A program made the position numbers and the translations under genes. Below, one piece after another: positions 32,845-42,163 of a stretch of DNA of 53,886 bases. Every line of letters begins with the position of its first letter. Position 1 is the stretch's first letter. The DNA lies in NCBI GenBank assembly GCA_005776945.1, contig SXOB01000049.1, positions 1-53,886 on the forward strand, read 5' to 3'. The notes under the pieces are model-generated. The model was not told the origin of the DNA, did no database searches, and saw only the letters and a program-made list of their open reading frames with translations. The DNA comes from Pseudomonadota bacterium. Its GTDB lineage: Bacteria; Myxococcota_A; UBA796; GCA-2862545.

Positions 32845-35424
32845 ATGCTCCAAAGCCACCTCGAGGCCCGATTCCTGCGGGCGTGGCCGGCGGGTTCGGA
32901 CGCCGGTCGCCAGGAAGCCGTCCGGTTTGCCGTCGACTTCGTCGGCATGCTCGTACGGAACATGCCCGACGGGGCCGTCACGAAGTCGGTGCGGACGGCC
33001 CTGCGCGCCGCAGTCCACGCACGGACGGGTCTTGAGGCCGACGCCACCGAGATCCTCCTCGATCTGGCCCTCGCCCCCGAAAACCGCATCGCCATTACCG
33101 AAGACGACCTGCGGGCGTTCTCTGCGCGCTTCGGTCCCGGCGAGGAGGCGGCCCTCCGTGCGGCCGCGGCAGAGGAGCTCGACCTCGGCAGCTTCGCAGA
33201 CACCTACGGCCCAGAGGAGGCGCTGCTCCTCCTGGACGCCCTGTTTGGTGTCTCTGCAACCGACGGCGTCATCGACCGCCACGAAATCGGCCGTCTGAAT
33301 CGGGCCGCCGAACGGCTTGGCATCGACACGCAGCTCGTTGGCGCCCTGTTTCGGAAACACGACGTCCGGCACGCATCCGGCGACTTCACCGTCAAGTTGG
33401 ATCGCGACCGCTACGTCTTGGGGCGCGCGACGAGTTGCGACGTCAATCTCCCCGATCCGTCCGTGGCCCCTCGGCACGCCGAACTCCTGCGGACACCCAA
33501 CGGCTGGCGCGTCGTCGACCTCGGCAGCGGCCGGCCCACGCTCGTCAACGGCGCACCCGTTTCGTCTGCCCCCCTCAAGCCAGGCGACGCCCTTCGCGTC
33601 GGCGCGACCGCATTCCAGATCGACCGAGAGCTCACTTCGCTCACGGCGTTCGGCACTCGGTCGTTCTCCGCCCTCTCGATTCGAGGGCTGACGCGGAAGA
33701 TCGGCAAGACCACGCTGCTCGACGACGTCCACTTCACATGCTTCACCGGCGAAGTCATCGCGGTCGTCGGCCCCAGCGGCGCCGGAAAAACCACGCTGCT
33801 CACGGCGATTGCGGGCATCGCCCCTGCGGATGATGGCGAAGTCCTCTTCGACGGCCAGGACTTCCACCGGATGTTGGCCGCCGACCGCAGCGTCGTCGGC
33901 ATCGTCCCCCAAGACGACGTCGTCCATGCCGACCTCACCGTCGAGGAGAGCCTTCAATTCGCGGCGCGGCTCCGGTTCCCTCCCGACACACCGCGCGACG
34001 CCCTCCAGGTCGAGGTCGACCGCGTGCTGTCCGAGTTGGACATCGAGCACATCCGGAGCAGCCGGGTGGGCGACGCCGTCAAACGCGGCATCTCAGGCGG
34101 GCAACGCAAGCGGGTCAACCTCGGCCAAGAGTTGCTGACGCGTACGACGCGGGTGCTCTTCCTCGACGAGCCCACCAGCGGCCTGGACCCTCAGACTGCC
34201 CAGGACATTGTCAGCCTCATTCGCCAACTTGCCGACGATGGCCGCATCATCTTCCTCGTCACCCACGACGTGACGCCAACGGTCCTCGGCCTCGTCGACC
34301 ACCTCATGGTGCTCGCGCCGGGCGGACGCCTCGCCTGGTTCGGCCCGCCAACCGACGCGACCAAGTGGTTTTCGGTTCCGTCCGTCGACGGCATTTTCTC
34401 GCGCCTCGCCGAAGACAAGCCCGAAGCGTGGGGCGCGCGATTCCGCAATGGACCCGTCTTTCGCAAGTACGTCAGCACGCGCGAGCATCTGTTGGGCCTC
34501 CGCGCCGCCGAACGCGACAAGGGCAAACGCAAGAAGGCGCACCGCTCGACGATGAAGCGGTCCCGGACCCAGCAGTTCATCACCCTGACCCGACGCTACT
34601 GGCGCGTGAAGCTCCGCGACCGCGCCGGCACCTTCGTTCTGCTCGCCCAAGCGCCGATCCTCGGCACACTCATGTGGATCGTCTTCCCCGAACCCGATCC
34701 TTCAAGCACGTTCATGCTCGCGCTTTCGGCGCTTTGGTTTGGGGCGTCAGGCTCCGTTCGCGAGCTCATTTCTGACCGCCCGATTTGGCGACGCGAGGCG
34801 CGCGTTGGCCTGTCCTCGACGTCCTACCTTGCGAGCAAAGTGACCGTGCTCGGCCTGCTCGTCGTCGTCCAGTGTGTCATCCTCGCGACGATGAACTGGT
34901 GGCTCCTCGACATGGGGGGCGCCCCAGGTGTCAGCGACGGTGGCGGTCTCGAGTGCAGTTCCGATCACGGCTACGGCTTCTCGTGGCTCTGGCTCACGAC
35001 GGTGACCGCCCTCACCGGCCTCGTGGGAATGGCGCTCGGCTTGCTGGTTTCGGCGTCCTTCGCCAGCTCAGAGGCCGCAGTGGGCGTGTTGCCTTTGCTC
35101 CTCATCCCACAAATCGCCTTTGGCGGCCTCATCGTTCGGGTCAAGGAGATGGCACTCGTCGCCAAGGCCGTCTCCTACCTGATGATCGTCCGCTACTCCT
35201 TCGAGGCGACGATCAAGACGGGCCAGTGCATCTCCGAAATGCCGCCCGGCAATACCGGACGGGTGGTCCGCCCCATCACGGGCATGCTCAACCTGCTTGG
35301 TTTCCGGTCGGCGGACGACCCCGGCCTTCCGTTCGCGTTCCTCGTCGCCACCCTGTCGACGTTCTTCTTCGCCTTCCTCGGCTGGTCCTGGGTCCGGACG
35401 CGACGCAGCCGAGAGGGGAACTGA
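32845..35424 (+). CDS. TerB-FHA-ABCG half transporter fusion
   Basis: 859 aa. Residues ~20-165 are a TerB-like helical domain (LLLDALFGVSATDGVIDRHEI). Residues ~182-262 are an FHA domain (LGRATS at 192-197, VAPRHAEL), a phosphothreonine-binding module. The ABC ATPase (~273-500) has Walker A GPSGAGKTT (309-317), signature ISGGQ (416-420), Walker B LFLDEPT (438-444) and the H-loop THDV. An ABC2/WHT-type membrane domain (~600-850) has six hydrophobic segments. The ATPase-before-membrane order is the ABCG/White type. The N-terminal modules suggest control by phosphorylation of partners. Cargo unknown; no kinase is adjacent. Confidence 0.9.
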   Translation: MLQSHLEARFLRAWPAGSDAGRQEAVRFAVDFVGMLVRNMPDGAVTKSVRTALRAAVHARTGLEADATEILLDLALAPENRIAITEDDLRAFSARFGPGEEAALRAAAAEELDLGSFADTYGPEEALLLLDALFGVSATDGVIDRHEIGRLNRAAERLGIDTQLVGALFRKHDVRHASGDFTVKLDRDRYVLGRATSCDVNLPDPSVAPRHAELLRTPNGWRVVDLGSGRPTLVNGAPVSSAPLKPGDALRVGATAFQIDRELTSLTAFGTRSFSALSIRGLTRKIGKTTLLDDVHFTCFTGEVIAVVGPSGAGKTTLLTAIAGIAPADDGEVLFDGQDFHRMLAADRSVVGIVPQDDVVHADLTVEESLQFAARLRFPPDTPRDALQVEVDRVLSELDIEHIRSSRVGDAVKRGISGGQRKRVNLGQELLTRTTRVLFLDEPTSGLDPQTAQDIVSLIRQLADDGRIIFLVTHDVTPTVLGLVDHLMVLAPGGRLAWFGPPTDATKWFSVPSVDGIFSRLAEDKPEAWGARFRNGPVFRKYVSTREHLLGLRAAERDKGKRKKAHRSTMKRSRTQQFITLTRRYWRVKLRDRAGTFVLLAQAPILGTLMWIVFPEPDPSSTFMLALSALWFGASGSVRELISDRPIWRREARVGLSSTSYLASKVTVLGLLVVVQCVILATMNWWLLDMGGAPGVSDGGGLECSSDHGYGFSWLWLTTVTALTGLVGMALGLLVSASFASSEAAVGVLPLLLIPQIAFGGLIVRVKEMALVAKAVSYLMIVRYSFEATIKTGQCISEMPPGNTGRVVRPITGMLNLLGFRSADDPGLPFAFLVATLSTFFFAFLGWSWVRTRRSREGN

Positions 35425-35459
35425 CGCCCGCTGCGTTAGCGGCGGCGACGGGAGGAATC

Positions 35460-35723
35460 ATGGGCGATGTGCTCGTCCGCGCCGCAACGATGTCCGGCGA
35501 CCAAATCGCGACGCTCGTCGTGCGCCTTCACGGTCTGCCCGAGCGCACGATCGATCGCGACACCGTTGTCGCCTGGATGCGCGACGGCCACAGCCTGATC
35601 CCGTTCGACGGCCGGCGTCATCCCGCCCTGCTCCTCGTCGAAGTCGACGACGTGCCCTACGTCCGCAGCGACTCGACGCCTACGCCGTCTGACACGTTGC
35701 CGGACGTCCTGCGGGCCTCGTGA
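35460..35723 (+). CDS. Small hypothetical protein
   Basis: 87 aa with GGAGG six bases before the ATG, so the start is good. No signal. It reads as a compact alpha/beta domain (GDQIATLVVRLHGLPERTIDRD, then FDGRRHPALLLVEVDDVPYVR). Its stop overlaps the start of the next lipoprotein (GTGA). No family recognised; it may be an accessory of the ABC transporter 36 bp upstream or of the lipoprotein. Confidence 0.65.
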   Translation: MGDVLVRAATMSGDQIATLVVRLHGLPERTIDRDTVVAWMRDGHSLIPFDGRRHPALLLVEVDDVPYVRSDSTPTPSDTLPDVLRAS

Positions 35724-36757
35724 CCCTCGCCCTCCTCGTGGTCGCGGCCTGCACCGCCAAGGTGCCACCGCACAACCCGTTGGACCCCCCCCACCTGCCC
35801 AGTCCCTACGCGGGCACGTATGCCCCCAACCCGGGTCGGCCCATCGACCCCACGGTCGGGGCCGCTGTAGGGGCCTACGCCCACGACGGGACCTTGGCGG
35901 GTGCAGCTGCCGGCCTCGCCTTGGCCGCCATCCGGGGCGAAGGCAACCTCGACGGTTGGGTCGTTCGGGAAGCGGCGTGGCGGGCTGGATGGCCATGGCC
36001 CATCATTGACGTCGGCGCCTGGTCGGTGACGCAGGGGGGAACTCCCGCGCCACTTGCGACCTGGCTCGCCGCATTGCCGGAGGGCACGTCGGTGGGCGTT
36101 GTCCGAGCCCGAGGGAGCCAGGGCGACGCTTGGGTCGCGTTGGCTGGACGGTCGCAAGTCCACCTGGACCTGATGCCTCGCCAAGCGCGGTCGGGCTCGT
36201 CGCTGACGTTGCCGGTCGTCGACGGCGGCACCTACGCGGTTTCCGACCCGGACGGGCGCCTTTGGGAAGGTGGGCTGGACGCCCCCCAACCCTTCTCCCT
36301 TGTCGCGCCCGGCGAGTGGCTCTTCGAGATTCGCAAGGCTGGCGTGACGGAGGCCCTCTTCCCCATCTACGTGGGGATGATCCCGCCCGAACTCGGCCTC
36401 TTGGGAACCGCTCAGCCCTCTGCCGAGCCCATCGGTCGGGCCGCCGAGCTGCTCGACGGAATCCGCGACGCCTACGGCGCCGCACCCTGGATTCGGGATC
36501 CCCTGTTGGACTCTGGCGCTCGGGCATTGCTCGCAAAGACCGGCGACGTCGCGAGCCTCGCCGCGGCGCTCGGCTTCGACCCTGACGAGGCCGCAAAGTG
36601 GGAATGCCGAGGGTCGACGGTGGAGTCATGCCTCGACCGAATCCTCTGGGATCCGCGGTCGCGTCCCGCCCTGCTCGGGGACAGCCGACGCGTCGGCTAC
36701 GCGGCCGAAGTGGATGCCAATGGGCTCCACCTCGTGACCTTCATCGCCGGACGCTGA
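35720..36757 (+). CDS. Lipoprotein of unknown function, CAP-like C-terminus possible
   Basis: 345 aa. MTLALLVVAAC is an 11-residue lipoprotein signal without Lys/Arg; its GTG start overlaps the stop of the small protein upstream. The mature part has two domains: ~25-130 with GNLDGWVVREAAWRAGWPWP, and ~250-345 ending in AAKWECRGSTVESCLDRILWDPRSRPALLGDSRRVGYAAEVD, which faintly recalls CAP/SCP-like secreted proteins (weak). Function unknown. Confidence 0.66.
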   Translation: MTLALLVVAACTAKVPPHNPLDPPHLPSPYAGTYAPNPGRPIDPTVGAAVGAYAHDGTLAGAAAGLALAAIRGEGNLDGWVVREAAWRAGWPWPIIDVGAWSVTQGGTPAPLATWLAALPEGTSVGVVRARGSQGDAWVALAGRSQVHLDLMPRQARSGSSLTLPVVDGGTYAVSDPDGRLWEGGLDAPQPFSLVAPGEWLFEIRKAGVTEALFPIYVGMIPPELGLLGTAQPSAEPIGRAAELLDGIRDAYGAAPWIRDPLLDSGARALLAKTGDVASLAAALGFDPDEAAKWECRGSTVESCLDRILWDPRSRPALLGDSRRVGYAAEVDANGLHLVTFIAGR

Positions 36758-36797
36758 CCCGTTTTCCGGGGAGCGGCTGCCACGCTACCGGTAGGCG

Positions 36798-37232
36798 ATG
36801 GGCCCGATGGAACAGCGACGATTGGCCATGGGCGTCGCCCTCGTCGGTGTCCTTGGTTTGGTGGCTGTGCCCGCGGCGATCGTCGTCCATCGGAGACTGC
36901 AGCTCAACAAGGTGCTCGCCGATGTCGACGATCTGAGGCGAGCCGAATTGCACCACCGCGACACCTTTGGCGATTTCGTCGCGGCCGACCCGGCGCCGCG
37001 CCCCCCCTACGCGGTGGACGCAACCTCCGTGCCTTGGCGCTCCAATGAGGGCTTTACTCGCCTCGGTTGGCGGCCGTTGTACCCCGAAGTGCACGCCACC
37101 TACCGAGTCACGCTCACCGCCAAGGGATTTGTCGCGTCGGCAGCCTGCGATCTCGACGGCGACGGCGAACGGGCACGGGTGGAAGCGACGGAATCGTCGG
37201 CCGCGACGTGGCTGACGCGAGGTGTCCGTTGA
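36798..37232 (+). CDS. Type IV pilin-like protein
   Basis: 144 aa. An N-terminal membrane segment (LAMGVALVGVLGLVAVPAAIVV) runs into a long amphipathic helix (RRLQLNKVLADVDDLRRAELHHRDTF). The C-terminal beta domain has RLGWRPLYPEVHATYRV and then SAACDLDGDGERARVEA, the GDLDGDG-like end common in deltaproteobacterial pilins. The classic G^FTLIE processing site is not evident, so it is pilin-like rather than a proven prepilin. The stop overlaps folK (TTGA). The second ATG (four codons in) is an alternative start. Confidence 0.6.
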   Translation: MGPMEQRRLAMGVALVGVLGLVAVPAAIVVHRRLQLNKVLADVDDLRRAELHHRDTFGDFVAADPAPRPPYAVDATSVPWRSNEGFTRLGWRPLYPEVHATYRVTLTAKGFVASAACDLDGDGERARVEATESSAATWLTRGVR

Positions 37233-37750
37233 CCGCTGCCGCGATCGGCCTTGGGACGAGTCTGGGCGACCGCCACGCCCACCTCGCCCTGGCCGTCCGA
37301 CGCATTGGACGCCTGCGCGAAACGACGCTGGAAGCCGTCAGCCGGGTGGTCATCACGCCGCCGTTGCGCGGCGGCAGTGCGCGGGGTTGGTTCGCGAATG
37401 CGGTGGTGGTCGTCCAGACGGGACTCGACGCCGAGGCCCTGTTGGACGCGCTGATCGAGATCGAACGGGGCGCCGGCCGCCGACGCTCCCGCCCCTGGGG
37501 CGATCGCACGCTCGACCTCGACTTGCTGTTGTTCGGCGACCTCATTCTCCAGGCCGGCCGGCTCCGGCTTCCCCATCCCGCCATCGCGGCCAGACCGTTC
37601 GTCTGGTACCCGTTGGCGGAAGTCTGGCCCGAAGCGGTCGATCCGCGCACGCAACAGCCATGGACGCCAGCCCTTGCCGGCCCACGTGCCCGGTTGGCAG
37701 GCCTGGTCGACGTTCCACGTCCGCGTCGACGCGCGCCGGCCCCGCGATAG
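37229..37750 (+). CDS. folK: HPPK, 6-hydroxymethyl-7,8-dihydropterin pyrophosphokinase
   Basis: 173 aa. It phosphorylates the pterin alcohol before dihydropteroate synthase in folate synthesis. Matches are the N-terminal AIGLGTSLGDRHAHL, RSRPWGDRTLDLDLLLFGD (the RWGPRxLDLDIL signature with its metal Asp pair) and HPAIAARPFVWYPLAEVWPEAVDP. The start is TTG 37229, overlapping the pilin-like stop (TTGA), with GAGG six bases upstream; starting earlier would only read pilin-gene sequence. No folP or folB here; a FolB-like gene is at 1.3 kb. Confidence 0.9.
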   Translation: MTAAAIGLGTSLGDRHAHLALAVRRIGRLRETTLEAVSRVVITPPLRGGSARGWFANAVVVVQTGLDAEALLDALIEIERGAGRRRSRPWGDRTLDLDLLLFGDLILQAGRLRLPHPAIAARPFVWYPLAEVWPEAVDPRTQQPWTPALAGPRARLAGLVDVPRPRRRAPAPR

Positions 37751-37774
37751 ACCCGCCGGCCCCAGGAGGGACCC

Positions 37775-38470
37775 ATGCAGATCTTCCTCGACACGGCCAA
37801 TTTGGCCGAGATCCGCGAAGTCGCGAGTTGGGGCGTCCTGGCAGGCGTGACCACGAATCCGTCGCTGATCGCCCGCGAAGGCGGAGACTTTCTCGAGACG
37901 ATCCACGAAATCTGCGAGATCGTCAAAGGGCCCGTCAGCGCTGAAACCGTTGCGCCCGACGTCGAAGGCATGCTCCGCGAAGGCCGGCTCCTCGCCACCG
38001 TTCACCCCCACGTCGTCGTAAAGGTGCCGCTGACGGAAGCCGGCATCGCAACGACCCGCCGCCTCGCCGACGAGGGCATCCGGGTCAACGTCACGCTCTG
38101 CTTCCAAGCCAGTCAGGCGCTGCTCGCCGGGCTTGCCGGCGCCGCGTACATCAGCCCCTTCGTCGGTCGCCTCGACGACGTCTCGTGGGACGGCACGGAC
38201 CTGATTCGGCAGATCGTTGGCGTCTACGCGAACAGCGCGACCATCCACACGAAGGTCCTTGCGGCGTCCATCCGCCACCCCTTGCACCTCGTCGACGCCG
38301 CCCTCGCCGGCGCCGACGTCGCCACGGCCCCCTACAAGGTGCTCAAGGCTTGCATTCGCCACCCGCTGACCGATTCGGGCAACGCTCAGTTCCTCGCGGA
38401 TTGGGCGAAGGTGCCCGAGCGCGACATCTCGCTGCTCGTCGAGAAGTGGCGCGCGAAGCGCCGTTCATGA
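37775..38470 (+). CDS. tal: Transaldolase (TalC/FSA-like type)
   Basis: 231 aa, short single-domain transaldolase. [13 protein letters not shown] with Asp6, [13 protein letters not shown] with Asn28, the Schiff-base Lys83 in [11 protein letters not shown], and the [16 protein letters not shown] and SPFVGRLDD loops are all as in the family. It moves dihydroxyacetone units in the non-oxidative pentose phosphate pathway; an FSA-type aldolase is the alternative. GGAGG lies ahead of the ATG. Its stop overlaps the start of the TetR gene. Confidence 0.9.
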   Translation: MQIFLDTANLAEIREVASWGVLAGVTTNPSLIAREGGDFLETIHEICEIVKGPVSAETVAPDVEGMLREGRLLATVHPHVVVKVPLTEAGIATTRRLADEGIRVNVTLCFQASQALLAGLAGAAYISPFVGRLDDVSWDGTDLIRQIVGVYANSATIHTKVLAASIRHPLHLVDAALAGADVATAPYKVLKACIRHPLTDSGNAQFLADWAKVPERDISLLVEKWRAKRRS

Positions 38471-39102
38471 CGGAGGCGCGGTCTGCCCGGGTCGACCGGC
38501 GCCATCAGATCACGGAGGCGGCCGTCTCTGCGTTCGCGGAGCGCGGCTACCACGGCACCCGCATCCGCGACGTGGCCGCCCGCGCAGGCGTCGCAGACGG
38601 CACGATCTACCTATATTTTCGCAACAAGGAGGATTTGCTCCTCTCCATCTTCGAGACGAAGATGGACCAGCTCCTTGCGGGCCTGGCCGCCATCCTCGTT
38701 GGCGTCGACGACCCCGACGAGCGCATTCGGCGCTTCGCCTCCCATCACCTCGGCATGGTGCGCGACCATCGGGAAGCGGCCGAAGTCCTCCAAGTCGAGC
38801 TGCGGCTTTCGAACAAATTCCTCAAACGGTACCGCCCCGAGAAGTTGTGGGCGTACCTCAACGTGTTTGCACAAATCGTCCGCGACGGCCAGGCCGCAGG
38901 CCTCTACCGCCGGGACATCGAGCCCTTCATCGGCATGTGGGCCTTCTTTGGGTCGCTGGACGAGCTCGCCATGCAGTGGGTCTTGTCGCGGCGGACCGAG
39001 AGATTCACGCTCGAAGAGGCCGCCAGACAGGTTGCCGACGTTTTCATCCGAGGCCTGCGGACCGATGCGTCCGCTCGCCCCATCCTCGTGGAGGCCATGT
39101 GA
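38467..39102 (+). CDS. TetR family transcriptional regulator (fatty-acid type)
   Basis: 211 aa. The HTH at ~10-58 is typical: [24 protein letters not shown], then [23 protein letters not shown]. The C-terminal ligand domain resembles acyl-CoA-responsive members (FadR/PsrA style). The ATG overlaps the transaldolase stop, and its stop overlaps the etfB start, so it is embedded in the etf operon and probably regulates it. Effector and operator unknown. Confidence 0.88.
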   Translation: MTEARSARVDRRHQITEAAVSAFAERGYHGTRIRDVAARAGVADGTIYLYFRNKEDLLLSIFETKMDQLLAGLAAILVGVDDPDERIRRFASHHLGMVRDHREAAEVLQVELRLSNKFLKRYRPEKLWAYLNVFAQIVRDGQAAGLYRRDIEPFIGMWAFFGSLDELAMQWVLSRRTERFTLEEAARQVADVFIRGLRTDASARPILVEAM

Positions 39103-39875
39103 AGATCGGAGTGTGCGTGAAGATCACGCCAGACACCGACACCCGGATCAAAATCCAGGGTGACGGCATCGACGCCAACGGCATCAAGTGGGTCGTAAGC
39201 CCTTACGATGCCCTCGCCGTCGAAGAAGCCATCGTCACCGGCGAGAAGCACGGCGCCGAGGTCGTGTCCTTCACCATCGGCGACGAATCCACCCAGGCCG
39301 TCCTCCGCGGCAACGTCCTTGCCCCGGGTGTCGCTCGCAGCGTGGTCGTCTCCGAGGCGGCCGCGCTCAAGACCGACAGCCTCGGACGCGCTCGCGTGCT
39401 CGCCGCCGCCATCGGCCGCGAAGCCTGCGACGTCGTCTTCTGCGGCAAGGTCGGCATCGACCACGACAACGCACAGGTACCGGCGATGGTCGGCGAACTG
39501 CTCGGCTGGCCCGTCATCAGCCGCGTCACCACGTTCTCGGCTGAGGGCGGACGCTTCCGGGCGACCCGGAACGTCGACGGGGGCGTCGTCGAAGTCGTGG
39601 AAGGGCCGCTCCCGGCCATCATGACGGCCGAGCGCGGCCTCAACACCCCTCGGTACGCCAAGCTGCCCCAACTCACTGCGGCGAAGAAGAAGCCCATCGA
39701 CACGCCGTCGCTGGCCGACCTCGGCCTCAGCGCCGACGTCATCGCGCCCGCCGTGACGATGACGGCCTGGGACACCCCGCCGCCAAGGCCCAAGGGGCGC
39801 ATTTTGCAAGGGGACGTCGACACCGTCGTCGACGAACTCGTTCGCCTGCTCCGCGAAGAAGCCAAGGTCCTTTAG
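39099..39875 (+). CDS. etfB: Electron transfer flavoprotein beta subunit
   Basis: 258 aa. [31 protein letters not shown] and VVFCGKVGIDHDNAQVPAMVGELLG are family signatures (AMP-binding subunit). With EtfA it takes electrons from acyl-CoA dehydrogenases and passes them to ETF-quinone oxidoreductase. The start is GTG 39099, which overlaps the TetR stop and has GGAGG four bases before it. Confidence 0.94.
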   Translation: MKIGVCVKITPDTDTRIKIQGDGIDANGIKWVVSPYDALAVEEAIVTGEKHGAEVVSFTIGDESTQAVLRGNVLAPGVARSVVVSEAAALKTDSLGRARVLAAAIGREACDVVFCGKVGIDHDNAQVPAMVGELLGWPVISRVTTFSAEGGRFRATRNVDGGVVEVVEGPLPAIMTAERGLNTPRYAKLPQLTAAKKKPIDTPSLADLGLSADVIAPAVTMTAWDTPPPRPKGRILQGDVDTVVDELVRLLREEAKVL

Positions 39876-39893
39876 CAGCGTTGGGAGATCGTC

Positions 39894-40850
39894 ATGAGTG
39901 GAATTCTCGTCGTTTGCGAACACGAACAGGGCTCTTTCAAGAAGACCGCCGGAGAGCTGCTCGGCAAGGCAGTTGAACTGGCCCGTGCGCTCGGCACGAC
40001 CGTCTCGGCCGCCGTCGTCGGCGACGTCGCGGCCGACGCGCTTGGCGGCTGGGGCGCTCAGCAGGTTTACCAGGTCGCGGGCGACTTTTCGTCCTACAGC
40101 GGCACCCGGACGGCGGCGGCCCTTCACGCCATCGCCACTGCGGCCGCGCCCGACGTCATCCTTGCGCCCGCCAGCTACGCAGGCAAGGATGCCCTCCCGC
40201 GCCTCGTCGCGCGCCTCGGTTCGGGCCTCGGCACGGAATGTACGGACCTTCGGGTCGACGGCGGCGTCGTCGTCGGACGCAGGCCCCTTTACGCGGGCAA
40301 AGCCTTCGCGGATGTCCGCGTCACGCGCGGGGTGGCCGTCTTCTCCGTTCGGGCCAACAGCTTCCCGGTTCCCGCGATGGGCACAGGCCGTGCGCCAGTT
40401 CAAACCGTCGCATGCACGTCCGTCGACCCCGTGGTCGTCGTGGAACGCAAGGCGGCCGAACACAAGACGGCCGACCTTACCGAAGCCGAGCGCATCGTGT
40501 CCGGAGGGCGCAGCCTGAAGTCAGCCGAGTCGTTCGACGCCGTCGTCCGACCCCTCGCGGCGACTCTTGGCGCCACGGTTGGGGCCTCGCGCGCCGCCGT
40601 CGACGCCGGCTACGCCCACCACGACGAGCAGGTCGGCCAGACGGGCAAAACCGTCAACCCGACCCTGTACATCGCGTTGGGCATCTCTGGCGCCATCCAG
40701 CACTTGGCTGGAATGCGCACGAGCCGCGTCATCGTCGCCGTCAACAAGGATGCTTCGGCGCCCATTTTCGAGCATGCGACCTACGGCGTCGTCGGCGACC
40801 TGTTCGAGGTGGCGCCCAAGCTCGCCGCCGCCGTGGCGCGCTTGGGCTGA
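39894..40850 (+). CDS. etfA: Electron transfer flavoprotein alpha subunit
   Basis: 318 aa. The FAD-binding C-terminal signature is intact: [22 protein letters not shown] and [27 protein letters not shown] (about 260-310). The N-terminal domain carries [24 protein letters not shown]-binding partner of EtfB, 18 bp downstream of it. No acyl-CoA dehydrogenase gene is in the window. Confidence 0.94.
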   Translation: MSGILVVCEHEQGSFKKTAGELLGKAVELARALGTTVSAAVVGDVAADALGGWGAQQVYQVAGDFSSYSGTRTAAALHAIATAAAPDVILAPASYAGKDALPRLVARLGSGLGTECTDLRVDGGVVVGRRPLYAGKAFADVRVTRGVAVFSVRANSFPVPAMGTGRAPVQTVACTSVDPVVVVERKAAEHKTADLTEAERIVSGGRSLKSAESFDAVVRPLAATLGATVGASRAAVDAGYAHHDEQVGQTGKTVNPTLYIALGISGAIQHLAGMRTSRVIVAVNKDASAPIFEHATYGVVGDLFEVAPKLAAAVARLG

Positions 40851-42163
40851 CGTTCGTACTCGCCGGTTACGAGCGCGGCGAGGTTGCCATCGTCCCACAC
40901 CCGCCGACGGCAAGGCAACTGGAGTCGGCCGCGCTCACCTGGCTGGGACGCGGCGCCTGCCGGCGCGTGATCGACCTCGTCTCCGCCTGGGAGGAGGTCG
41001 AAGAGCCCTCGGTCCAGGCGCGTCAGGCGCAAGTCCGGGCCTACGCCACGTTGGGCCTCGTCGACCTCGCGTGGCGTCGCGTGGAACCGAATCTGGCCGC
41101 CGACAGCCCCGATCCGACGTGGTTGGCCCTGCTCCCCGACGTGTTTCCGGGACGCACATGGCCGACAAATGCGCGGAAGGCGCTTGAGCGCGCGATGGGC
41201 CACGCGCCCGACGACACAGGCCTGCGCGACCTATGGGATCATGCCACTGAAGCCCCGACCGACGCCGATCCCGGCCACGTGGCCGACGACCAAGACGACA
41301 ACGAGTGCGCCAACGCCGCCGCTCGCCTGCTCGCCACGGGGCTGTCGCACCGCGCGCGGGTGCTGATCGAACGTGTGCGTAAGCGCAGCCCCGACCACGC
41401 CTTCGCCGCCGACGTCGCCTGGGCCATCGAGGGCGACCACACGCCTCGCGAAGTGGACCTCGCGAACGTCGCCGAGACCTGGCGCACCGAATTTGTCGCT
41501 CCAGCCTCCAGCAACGATGAGCCCGAGCACACCGAGTCGGGCCAAGGGGGGCGCGCGCCTTGGTGGCTCGACGAGGCCGACCCCACGTCGGGCAGCTTTC
41601 CGCCCCTCTTCCTTGGCCAGACCCGGCCCGCCCGCGCCCGCGACGAAGGCGAGCAGACCGAAGAGGTCCATCTCAGTCGCCAGGTTCTCGATCCCGACGC
41701 GGCCGCACCCGAGCTGACGGGTGCCGGCGACGAGACGCAGGTGCGTCGAGTCGTGACCCGCGACGGCGCGCTGCCCGTGCGCGTGACCGAGGTGGGCCAC
41801 GACCCGTACGACCTGGCCGCGCTTCGCGACGAAGTGCACGACGCGGTCGACGAGGACGCGCACGACGACGACGACGTGGTCGTCCTCCGTCGCTACGTCC
41901 CGGAGACCGAGCCCGAACACACCGACGGACGTGGCCTGGCACTCGAGGCGACCGACGCGGGGGCGCCACCCCTGTCCACCGAGTCCACGGCCTGGGTACG
42001 TCCACAGGCCGCGCCAACGGTGCCCCCTGCTCGCGCCGTGCAGCATGCCCGCCAACCCCCGCCGCGCTGGCCCTGGATTGTCGCGTTTCTCGCCGTCTGG
42101 ACGCTGGCCTTGCTCATCGTCACTGCCGTCTCCATTGCCCATCTGCTTCGGAGTCACCTGTGA
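40847..42163 (+). CDS. Repeat protein with C-terminal membrane anchor
   Basis: About 438 aa. A probable CTG start at 40847 overlaps the etfA stop (CTGA). The next ATG/GTG/TTG in this frame is GTG at 40967, yet codon use is coding-like back to 40847. The N-terminal ~210 aa are TPR-like helices (SAALTWLGRGACRRVIDLVS, LVDLAWRRVEPNLAADSP). The middle is a long acidic, disordered linker (DEVHDAVDEDAHDDDD). The C-terminus is one membrane segment (WPWIVAFLAVWTLALLIVTAVS) with only ~8 residues after, i.e. tail-anchored. Coupled to a lipoprotein downstream. Function unknown. Confidence 0.65.
   Translation: MTFVLAGYERGEVAIVPHPPTARQLESAALTWLGRGACRRVIDLVSAWEEVEEPSVQARQAQVRAYATLGLVDLAWRRVEPNLAADSPDPTWLALLPDVFPGRTWPTNARKALERAMGHAPDDTGLRDLWDHATEAPTDADPGHVADDQDDNECANAAARLLATGLSHRARVLIERVRKRSPDHAFAADVAWAIEGDHTPREVDLANVAETWRTEFVAPASSNDEPEHTESGQGGRAPWWLDEADPTSGSFPPLFLGQTRPARARDEGEQTEEVHLSRQVLDPDAAAPELTGAGDETQVRRVVTRDGALPVRVTEVGHDPYDLAALRDEVHDAVDEDAHDDDDVVVLRRYVPETEPEHTDGRGLALEATDAGAPPLSTESTAWVRPQAAPTVPPARAVQHARQPPPRWPWIVAFLAVWTLALLIVTAVSIAHLLRSHL

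Noticed and set aside
38904..40463. 519-aa minus-strand frame opposite tetR, etfB and etfA
   Set aside because: Antisense shadow of well-recognised genes; composition (D/V/G-rich, no domains) is typical of GC-rich reverse frames.
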